From DASZIT01 sp035948855 (GTDB taxonomy: Bacteria; Actinomycetota; Acidimicrobiia; Acidimicrobiales; RAAP-2), in NCBI GenBank assembly GCA_035948855.1, contig DASZIT010000035.1, positions 15,943-79,942 of the forward strand: DNA of 64,000 bases, given 5' to 3'. Both the position numbers and the translations under genes were made by a program. The notes beneath the pieces are model-generated. The model did not search any database. It was given only the letters and a program-made list of their open reading frames with translations, and was not told the DNA's origin. Below, piece by piece: positions 51,233-58,144 of the stretch (position 1 is the stretch's first letter; the number at the start of each line of letters is the position of its first letter).

Positions 51233-52432
51233 TCAACGATCGAGGTCGAGGTCGAGCATGCGGATGGCGTTTCCCCGGACGATCTTGTAGATCTCCTCGT
51301 CGGTCAGATCCGCCATCATCTCCTCCGCCACCTTCTTGGTGTCCGGCCAGGTCGAATCGGTGTGCGGATAGTCGGTCTCGAAGGTGACGTTGTCGACGCC
51401 GACCCGGTCCAGCGACTCGAGGCCGTGACGATCCTTGAAGAAGCATCCGAACACCTGGCGGTAGTAGTAGGTGGACGGCGGCTCGGGCACCAGATCGTGC
51501 GACCCGGTCCAGGCCCGGTGGTCTTCCCACACGTCGTCAGCCCGCTCGAGGATGTAGGGCAACCAGCCGATCTGGCCCTCGGAGTAGGCCAGCTTGAGAG
51601 ACGGGAATCGGATCAGCACCCCGGAGAACAGGAAGTCGGCCAGCGAGGCCATGGCGTTGCCGAACGAGAGGGTGGCCGCCACCGAGGCGGGCGCGTCCGC
51701 CGACGTGGCCGGCATCTTCGACGACGATCCGATGTGCATGCAGACCACGGTGCCGGTCTCTCCACAGGCGGCGAAGAACGGATCCCAGTACCCCGAGTGG
51801 ATGCTGGGCAGACCCAGATGGGGAGGGATCTCGCTGAAGCACACCGCCCGGACACCCCGGGCCGCATTCCGGCGCACCTCGGTAGCCGCCAGCTCGGCGT
51901 CCCACAACGGGATCAGGCAGAGCGGGATGAGCCGGCCCCCGCTGTCGCCGCACCACTCCTCGACCATCCAGTCGTTGTAGGCACGGACACAGGCCATGCC
52001 CAGATCGCGATCGGTGGTGGCCTCGGTGAAGGTCTGGCCGCAGAAACGAGGAAACGTGGGGAAGCACAGCGAGGCTTCCACGTGGTTCAGCTCCATGTCG
52101 TCGATCCGGGCCTTCGGCTGGTAGCAGCCCGGGCGCATCTCGTCGTAGGTGATGGGGCTCATGGTCATGTCGTCGCGGTCGAAACCCACCGCGGCCACAT
52201 GGCGTTTGTGCACGTAGATCAGATCCTCGAAGAGCCAGCAGTCGGCCTGGGGACCGTCGGGATCCCAGCTGACCTCATAGGTGCCCCCACCGACGTGGAC
52301 CATCGGCCCGATACCCCGTCGTTCGATCCGGGGGGCGCGATCGACGAACTCGCGGGGCATCCAGTCCTTCCAGACGTGGGGAGGTTCGACGACGTGGTCA
52401 TCGACACTGATGATCCTCGGAATAGTCGGCAT
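51233..52432 (-). CDS. amidohydrolase-2 (ACMSD-like) metalloenzyme
   Basis: A 399-residue member closest to 42025-43260. Metal-site candidates: Asp11-x-His13 (SVDDHVVEPP), the barrel His in CMHIGSSSKM, and the late Asp in ETDYPHTDSTWPD. MRPGCYQPKARIDDMELN and YNDWMVEEWCGDSG are conserved blocks. It is the first gene of a four-gene leftward operon (amidohydrolase, acyl-CoA dehydrogenase, LLM, amidohydrolase). A perfect TetR-type palindrome at 52453-52469 lies 20 bases before the ATG. Confidence 0.9.
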   Translation of the reverse strand: MPTIPRIISVDDHVVEPPHVWKDWMPREFVDRAPRIERRGIGPMVHVGGGTYEVSWDPDGPQADCWLFEDLIYVHKRHVAAVGFDRDDMTMSPITYDEMRPGCYQPKARIDDMELNHVEASLCFPTFPRFCGQTFTEATTDRDLGMACVRAYNDWMVEEWCGDSGGRLIPLCLIPLWDAELAATEVRRNAARGVRAVCFSEIPPHLGLPSIHSGYWDPFFAACGETGTVVCMHIGSSSKMPATSADAPASVAATLSFGNAMASLADFLFSGVLIRFPSLKLAYSEGQIGWLPYILERADDVWEDHRAWTGSHDLVPEPPSTYYYRQVFGCFFKDRHGLESLDRVGVDNVTFETDYPHTDSTWPDTKKVAEEMMADLTDEEIYKIVRGNAIRMLDLDLDR

Positions 52433-52452
52433 CGCCTACACCCATCTCTGTA

Positions 52453-52469
52453 TCTGACGGTGCGTCAGA
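52453..52469. promoter_or_regulatory. TetR-type palindrome TCTGACG-N3-CGTCAGA
   Basis: Perfect 7-bp arms (52453-52459 and 52463-52469) around GTG, 20 bases upstream of the amidohydrolase start and in the divergent region with the thiolase gene. The form TGACG-N3-CGTCA is common among TetR operators. It differs from the CCATAG/CTATGG palindrome, so a second regulator is implied. Confidence 0.65.
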
Positions 52470-52666
52470 ACTTGCTCCACCTTACCCCCGGCCATCGACG
52501 TTCCCAAGCTGACCACCGGGGGGAGGGCGGCCCCACGCCCCCGCCGACGCCACCATGGGTCCAGGTACATTACGGACCGAGGTGGGCATCGTCGAGGGTG
52601 TTCCGCTTGGCATCGCCCAACCCGGAGGAGACTGGCCATCGCACACGAGCAGACGGTCGACTAGCG

Positions 52667-53833
52667 GTGGCCCACCCGTTTCGCGACGCGGCGATTGCTG
52701 GCGTCTTCAACACCCTCCAGGCTCGCCGCCTGCCTGACCACGATTCGCTGTCCATTGCCATCGAAGGCGCCCTCGGGGCATTGGACGACGCCGGACTCGG
52801 GGTTGCCGATGTCGACGGGGTGATCGGCGAGCGGGCGGGCGAGCTCGCCTACGAGCTCCGTCTGGGTCCCTGCCGGCGCTCGCCGAATGGGTTGGGCATC
52901 CCCGCGGTCCTCGAAGCGGCCGCCCTCATCACCACCGGACAGTGCCAGGTGGTACTGGTTGTCGGCGGGAGCGCCGGCATCTACACCGACCGGGCATCCA
53001 CCGCCCCGTGGACCCGGCCGACCAACGAGTTCGTGGTCGGCTACGGCATGTTCACCGCCGTCGAGTTCGCCTTGATGGCCAAACGGCACATGTTGACGTT
53101 CGGCACCACCCCCGGGCAGCTGGCGGCGGTGGCGGCCACCATCCGCAACAACGGGCACCAGAACCCGGAGGCCGTCTACTTCGGGCGCGGCCCGTTCACC
53201 CCCGAGGACATCCTCGCCTCTCGGCCGATCGCCGAACCGTTCCATCTCCTCGACTGCTCCACCACCTCGGAAGGTGGCTGCGGTCTGGTGCTGACCACCG
53301 CCGATCGGGCCGCCGACCTGAAACGACCGGCGGCGTGGATCCTGGGGGGCGGCAGCGACGCCTACGGCCCCGCCTACCAGCACGGTCCGATCTGGGACTT
53401 CACCGGCCGTCCCGGAGAGGACGTCCCCGCCGGCTATGTGGGCCGCCGGGCGGCCGCCGCCGCCTTCGTCACCGCCGGACTCTCCCCCTCCGACGTCGGC
53501 GTCTGCGAACTGTACGACCCGTTCTCCTTCGAGATCATCCGCCAGCTCGAGGCCTTCGGCTTCTGCCCGGATGGGGAAGGGGGGGCTTTCGTCTCCGACG
53601 GCACCATCGGTCCCGGAGGACGGCTCCCGGTGACCACCGACGGGGGCACCATGTCCTTCGCCCATCCCGGCAACTCCACCCAGATGCTCCAGCGGGTCAT
53701 CCGGAGTGTCCAGCAGGTCCGAGGCACCTGCGCCTCCGCCCAGGTGCCCGGGGCCGAGGTCGCCCTGTGTTCCAACGGGGGCTCCGGAGCGCTGTTCAAC
53801 GACGTCATGCTGGTCGGCTCGGTCCGGCCATGA
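52667..53833 (+). CDS. thiolase-like (Ltp2/SCP-x type) protein
   Basis: A 388-residue thiolase-fold protein, opening VAHPFRDAAIAGVFNTLQARR. The GTG at 52667 is chosen since the start matches the fold's first strand; the frame stays open far upstream but that part is antisense to the amidohydrolase gene. No nucleophilic Cys: the loop reads SPNGLGIPAVLEAAALI. LLDCSTTSEGGCGLVL, YDPFSFEIIRQLEAFGFC and SFAHPGNST mark the C-terminal active site. Paired with the DUF35 gene that overlaps its stop, as in the 37908/39071 pair. Probable retro-aldolase or acyl-transfer role. Confidence 0.88.
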   Translation: MAHPFRDAAIAGVFNTLQARRLPDHDSLSIAIEGALGALDDAGLGVADVDGVIGERAGELAYELRLGPCRRSPNGLGIPAVLEAAALITTGQCQVVLVVGGSAGIYTDRASTAPWTRPTNEFVVGYGMFTAVEFALMAKRHMLTFGTTPGQLAAVAATIRNNGHQNPEAVYFGRGPFTPEDILASRPIAEPFHLLDCSTTSEGGCGLVLTTADRAADLKRPAAWILGGGSDAYGPAYQHGPIWDFTGRPGEDVPAGYVGRRAAAAAFVTAGLSPSDVGVCELYDPFSFEIIRQLEAFGFCPDGEGGAFVSDGTIGPGGRLPVTTDGGTMSFAHPGNSTQMLQRVIRSVQQVRGTCASAQVPGAEVALCSNGGSGALFNDVMLVGSVRP

Positions 53834-54270
53834 CCAGGCTCCGCCCCCAACCCCCCGGCACCCCGGCCCCGGTGCCGTCCAGGTTCTCGGCGCCGTACTG
53901 GGAAGGCTGTGCCCGGGATGAGCTCCGCTTCCTCCGGTGCTCGAACTGCCACCTGGCCATCGCCGATGCCGCCCGCATCTGCTGGCGCTGCCACAGCCGG
54001 CAATTGCGGTGGGAGCAGAGCCGGGGCCGGGGCCGTCTGTACAGCTGGACGATCGTCTGGCGTCCCCAGACACCGGTCTTCGACGTCCCCTACTCGGTGG
54101 CCATCGTCGAACTCGACGAAGATATCTTCGTGGTGAGCTCGGTCATCGGCTGCGAGCCGGATGCCCTGACCGAAGGAATGGAATTGGCGGTCGAGTTCCA
54201 TCCCGTCAATGGCGACATGAAACTCCCCTACTTCCGGCCGGTCGACGATGGCGGTTCGCCGCTGGCGTGA
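53830..54270 (+). CDS. DUF35 / Zn-ribbon OB-fold protein
   Basis: A 146-residue partner-type protein. The zinc ribbon is CSNCHLAIADAARICWRC near residues 37-54; the OB fold includes GRGRLYSWTIVWRPQTPVF and VAIVELDEDIFVVSSVIG. The ATG overlaps the thiolase stop (ATGA). Same gene order logic as the first thiolase-DUF35 pair, although there DUF35 comes first. It converges on the ABC fusion gene with ten bases between stops. Confidence 0.9.
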   Translation: MTRLRPQPPGTPAPVPSRFSAPYWEGCARDELRFLRCSNCHLAIADAARICWRCHSRQLRWEQSRGRGRLYSWTIVWRPQTPVFDVPYSVAIVELDEDIFVVSSVIGCEPDALTEGMELAVEFHPVNGDMKLPYFRPVDDGGSPLA

Positions 54271-54280
54271 CGCTGCGTTG

Positions 54281-57079
54281 CTAGGTCGGAACCGGCGCCG
54301 CCTCCACGTGGGTCTGGCCCAGGTAGATGGCGGCCAGCTGTTCGGGGTCGAGTTGGGTCCGCGGTCCGGCCCAGACCAGCTTGCCCAGCTCGAGCAGGGC
54401 GACGTCGTCGGCGATGTCCAACACCGCCTTGGCCCGCTCCTCGACCACCAGGAGGGTCACCCCCTGGTCGCGTAGTTCGGCGAACACCCGGATGATCTCC
54501 TCGACGATCAGCGGGGCCAGACCCAGCGTGGGCTCGTCGGCGATGAGCAGTTTGGGCGGCTTGACCAGCATCGGGGCCATGGTCAGCATCTGTTGTTCGC
54601 CGCCCGAGAGGCTGCCGGCCAGCAGCCGGCGGCGCTCCCCGAGGATCGGGAAACGCTGGTAGGCCTGGTCCCGGTCGCCGGCGTCGGGAAGCAACAGCGC
54701 CAGGTTGTCCTCCACCGACAGGGCCGGGAAGACACCACGCGACTCCGGGGCGAGCAGAAGCTGCTTGGCCCGCCGGTGGGCCGGCTCCCGGGTCACGTCC
54801 TTCCCATCCAGGAAGATGGCGCCACCGGTTGGTTCCATGAGTCCGGCCAACACCTTGCACAGCGTCGACTTGCCCGCCCCGTTGGCGCCCACCAGCGCGG
54901 TGAGCTTTCCGGTGCGGACATCGAGATCGATGTCGAAGAGCACCTGGGTCTCGCCGTAGGCGGCGGACAGCGAGTCGACCCGGAGGGCCGCCTGACCCAT
55001 GGCCCGGGCCAGGGTCGGGACCTTGGCCGGCGCGGCCCCGTTGGTTTGCGCCGGCTGCACCCGGAGACCATCCGGTCCACCCGGGGCGGCACCGGCACCC
55101 ATCCGCACCGCCTGCCGCTTGGCCTGCCGCTTCTGCCGCCGCCGGAAGGACTGTTCCTCGGTGAGGGAGAGGATGCCGTCGGGATTCTGGGCCATGGTCA
55201 CCGCCCCGAGGCCGAAGAGGACGGCCGGGAAGAACACCGAGGTGGTGCCCGACCAGGAGATGAAGGAGAAGTGGAAGCCCGACGACAGCACGCCGGCCAA
55301 CAGCACACTGGTCATCCCGGCGGCGATGGCCCCGCTCGGGCGCCGGATCCCGTAGAGGACCACGGTGGCCAGCCAGACCAGCCCGACCGGGGTCGAATAG
55401 GTGGAGGCGGACACGTGCTGGTCGACGGTCACCACCAGGACGCCGCCGAGCCCGGCGAGAGCGGCCGACACCGCGAACAGGGTGATCTTCACCGAGGTGC
55501 CGGAGATGCCCGAGGTCTCCGCCGCCGACTGGGAGGTGCGGACCGCGCTCATCATGCGTCCGGACGAGGATCGCTGCAGGTTTCGGATCAGCAAGGTGAC
55601 CAGGATGACGATCACCACCAACAGGATCGCGAACGACTTGTTGCTGGCGAAGTTGATCCCGGCGAACGAAGGCCTCGGGATGGCCCACCCCTGCTGGGAC
55701 GGCCCCGACAGCCGGGCCCACTGGAAGAGCACGTTGTCCCCGACAAATCCGAGGGCGAGGGTGGCCAGCGCCAAGGCCAGACCTCCCAGTCGGAGGGCGG
55801 GGACGGCCACGATCACCCCGAGCAGCAGGGCGAAGGCGACGCCGCCGAGCAGGCCGACCAGGTAGGGCTGGTGGTACTGGCTGATGAGGACCCCGGCCAT
55901 CAACCCCGAGGCGGTGACGAAGGCCGCCTGGGCCAGGCTGACGCTCCCGCCGGTGCCGGTCACGATGGTGAAGGACAGGAAGACCAACGACAGGGCCAGG
56001 CCCTTGGTGGCCAGGCCCAGCCAGTAGCTGTCGGCCCCAAAATAGATGTAGACCACGATGGCGGTGAACCAGAAGATCCACGGCGCGATCCGCCGCCACG
56101 GGGGCCGCAGGGCGAGGTAGTCGGGCGGAGGCACGTCGTCGGCGACCTGACCGGTCCGCCGCGACCGCTCCCGGCCCCAGATGATCAGGCCGGCCAGCAG
56201 GAGCACGAACGGCACCGCATCGCTGAACCCGGCGATGGACTGGGCGAAGGTGGCGTACCCGGCGACCAGGCTCTGCACCGCGCCGATGAAGAGGCCGCCC
56301 AGCGCGGCCAACGGCACCGACCGGAGACCTCCGAGCACCGCGGCGGCGGTGGCCACCAACAGCACGTAGAGGTAGGTGGCCGACGACAGCGAGTTGAAGA
56401 TGGGGGCGCCGGCCACCCCGGCCAGCCCGGCCATCACCGTGCCCAATACCCAGGCGGCGGCCGACGTCCTCCCCCGGTCCACCCCCCGGGCGGCAGCCAG
56501 ATCGGGTCGGTCGACCAGCGCTCGCATCCGGAGCCCGAGGGCGGTGTGCCGGAGCAGATACCACAACCCGACCGCCATCACCGCGGCCACGATGGCCACG
56601 ATCAACTGGTCGGAGTCGAGGTTGAGCACCGAGCCAAACTGCCAATGATGCGGTGGCTGGGGACCGAGCCCCGGGGCCAGGGTCACCAGCGAACCGTCGG
56701 GAATGTTGGCGTGCCCGACCCCGATGAGGAGGGCAACGATCCACTGGGCCAGGGCCGGCACCGCGATCAGCACCCCGACCGTCGCCATGATCTTCGAGCC
56801 CTCGCTGGCCTGGGAGAGCTTTCTGAACACGAAGCGGTCGAGCAACAGCCCGAGCAGCGGAGCGAAGACCAGGATGACCACGACCGCCGCCCACACCACC
56901 GGCCAGTGGAGGCCGGTTTGGAGTTCGTAGAAGATGAAGGCAGAGGTGAACGCCACCGCGCCGTAGCCGAGGTTGAAGATCCCGGTGGTGGAGTAGGTGA
57001 GGGTGAGGCCGGCGGCCAGCATCGAATAGATGGCCCCGGTGACCACCCCAGTCACCAACAGGCTGAGGAACTTGCTCAC
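54281..57079 (-). CDS. LivH-LivM-LivF fusion: branched-chain-type ABC permease pair plus ATPase
   Basis: A 932-residue single polypeptide combining three normally separate subunits. Residues about 1-300: LivH-type permease (LLVTGVVTGAIYSMLAAGLT, several membrane helices). About 320-650: LivM-type permease (GTGGSVSLAQAAFVTASGLM). After a basic, Ala/Pro-rich linker, residues 694-932: LivF-type ATPase with Walker A GANGAGKST (731-739), signature LSGGEQQ (824-830) and Walker B LLIADEP (844-850). The reading frame is intact without a frameshift. GTG start. With LivG 39 bases upstream it makes a complete translocator for a carboxylate or amino-acid-like solute. Confidence 0.93.
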   Translation of the reverse strand: MSKFLSLLVTGVVTGAIYSMLAAGLTLTYSTTGIFNLGYGAVAFTSAFIFYELQTGLHWPVVWAAVVVILVFAPLLGLLLDRFVFRKLSQASEGSKIMATVGVLIAVPALAQWIVALLIGVGHANIPDGSLVTLAPGLGPQPPHHWQFGSVLNLDSDQLIVAIVAAVMAVGLWYLLRHTALGLRMRALVDRPDLAAARGVDRGRTSAAAWVLGTVMAGLAGVAGAPIFNSLSSATYLYVLLVATAAAVLGGLRSVPLAALGGLFIGAVQSLVAGYATFAQSIAGFSDAVPFVLLLAGLIIWGRERSRRTGQVADDVPPPDYLALRPPWRRIAPWIFWFTAIVVYIYFGADSYWLGLATKGLALSLVFLSFTIVTGTGGSVSLAQAAFVTASGLMAGVLISQYHQPYLVGLLGGVAFALLLGVIVAVPALRLGGLALALATLALGFVGDNVLFQWARLSGPSQQGWAIPRPSFAGINFASNKSFAILLVVIVILVTLLIRNLQRSSSGRMMSAVRTSQSAAETSGISGTSVKITLFAVSAALAGLGGVLVVTVDQHVSASTYSTPVGLVWLATVVLYGIRRPSGAIAAGMTSVLLAGVLSSGFHFSFISWSGTTSVFFPAVLFGLGAVTMAQNPDGILSLTEEQSFRRRQKRQAKRQAVRMGAGAAPGGPDGLRVQPAQTNGAAPAKVPTLARAMGQAALRVDSLSAAYGETQVLFDIDLDVRTGKLTALVGANGAGKSTLCKVLAGLMEPTGGAIFLDGKDVTREPAHRRAKQLLLAPESRGVFPALSVEDNLALLLPDAGDRDQAYQRFPILGERRRLLAGSLSGGEQQMLTMAPMLVKPPKLLIADEPTLGLAPLIVEEIIRVFAELRDQGVTLLVVEERAKAVLDIADDVALLELGKLVWAGPRTQLDPEQLAAIYLGQTHVEAAPVPT

Positions 57080-57118
57080 GACGTCATCACCGGTTCTCCG
57101 CCACTGAAGCGGGACCGT

Positions 57119-57925
57119 TCAGCCGAGATACGCATCTCGAACCTCCCGGTTGGCCTGGATCGCATCCGGGGTTCCTTCGGCCAGCACCTCGCCTCGCTGG
57201 AGGACGACGATGCGATCACAGTGGGACATGACGAAGGAGATGTCGTGTTCCACCAGCAGCACCGCACACGAGCCATCGCTCCGCAGTTGGTTGACGACCG
57301 CGCTGAGGCACTCCACCTCCGCGTCACCCAGCCCGGATGTCGGCTCGTCGAGCAGCAGCAGCGATGGCGACTGGGCCAAGGCCCGCCCCAACTCGACCAT
57401 CCGGGCGGTGCCGATGGGAAGGGATCCGGCCATCGCGTGGCGAACCGACCCCAGCCCGCAGCGTTCGAGGTATTGGTCGACCTCGGCGCGACGCCGCCGC
57501 TCGATGCGACGACGGGCCGGCAGGGCCACCAGATCGGCGAGAATGCCGCCGCCCCCGCCCTTCCACTCGAGGGCGCAGAGGAGATTTTCCTCCACCGTCA
57601 GGCGCCCGAACACCTGCTGGCGTTGGAAGGTCCGCCGCATGCCGGCCCGCGACCGCCACACCGCCGACCGGTCGGTCACGTCATTGCCGTCGAAGATGAT
57701 CGAGCCGCGCTTCGGCTCCCGGAGACCGGAAACCACATCGAACAACGTGGTCTTGCCCGCACCGTTGGGGCCGATGAGGCCGAGTACCTCGCCCCGGGCC
57801 ACGTCCAACGACACCTCATGGAGGGCGACGACTCCCGAGAAGGACACCCCGATCCCCCGCACGTTCAGAACCCCATTGCCGACGGCATCTCGGCCAGACG
57901 AAACGGCCTGATCAGTCTGAGTCAT
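57119..57925 (-). CDS. livG: LivG-type ABC transporter ATP-binding protein
   Basis: A 268-residue ATPase. Walker A GPNGAGKT at 52-59, the LivG-style signature LPIGTAR at 169-175, Walker B LLLLDEP at 189-195 and the switch His in LLVEHDISFV. The extended segment ALPARRRIERRRRAEVD is typical of LivG. It pairs with the LivF domain of the downstream fusion. Three binding proteins in the window (1532, 9343, 26694) could deliver solutes, two of them lipoproteins. Its promoter region is shared with the divergent double CoA-transferase gene. Confidence 0.93.
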   Translation of the reverse strand: MTQTDQAVSSGRDAVGNGVLNVRGIGVSFSGVVALHEVSLDVARGEVLGLIGPNGAGKTTLFDVVSGLREPKRGSIIFDGNDVTDRSAVWRSRAGMRRTFQRQQVFGRLTVEENLLCALEWKGGGGGILADLVALPARRRIERRRRAEVDQYLERCGLGSVRHAMAGSLPIGTARMVELGRALAQSPSLLLLDEPTSGLGDAEVECLSAVVNQLRSDGSCAVLLVEHDISFVMSHCDRIVVLQRGEVLAEGTPDAIQANREVRDAYLG

Positions 57926-58016
57926 CGCATTCCCCCATCAGCCCGACTGATTGCCGGCAGATTTCCAGCCCGGGTCGCCCGGTCCTCCACGGCCCCGGCC
58001 CATGACTATAGTGGGT

Positions 58017-58056
58017 CGGGACGGGAACTTCATACCATATACAACTCGTCGTCCCG
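58017..58056. promoter_or_regulatory. inverted repeat around AT-rich element (copy 8) between LivG and CoA-transferase genes
   Basis: CGGGACG (58017-58023) and CGTCCCG (58050-58056) are exact inverted repeats flanking TTCATACCATATACAAC (58029-58045). The arrangement, GC arms outside and the AT-rich element inside, parallels 15502-15539. It lies about 100 bases from both divergent starts and may control both. Confidence 0.5.
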
Positions 58057-58144
58057 GGTCCCGGCCGCCCCCCTCGAGTGGTAACTTGACGGCGTTTGCC
58101 TGCGCCAGCTGCCGCTCCGGCTGGCGACCGAAAGACTGGATGAC

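Noticed and set aside
51200..52666. Upstream extension of the thiolase frame giving an 877-residue protein
   Set aside because: The first 489 codons are antisense to the amidohydrolase gene and have no family features; the thiolase fold begins at the GTG at 52667.
54228..56894. 888-codon minus-strand frame overlapping the Liv fusion
   Set aside because: It is another frame of the same strand with Arg/Gly/Pro-rich composition; the fusion frame has membrane helices and ABC motifs.
57119..57925. LivG signature LPIGTAR as a degenerate, inactive ABC motif
   Set aside because: LivG proteins normally have LPYG-type signatures in place of LSGG, and Walker A and B are intact.
54593..58084. 1163-codon open frame on the plus strand
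   Set aside because: It lies antisense to the Liv fusion and LivG genes. Its translation is low-complexity (Gly, His, Arg, Pro rich) without motifs, as expected for an antisense frame in GC-rich coding DNA.
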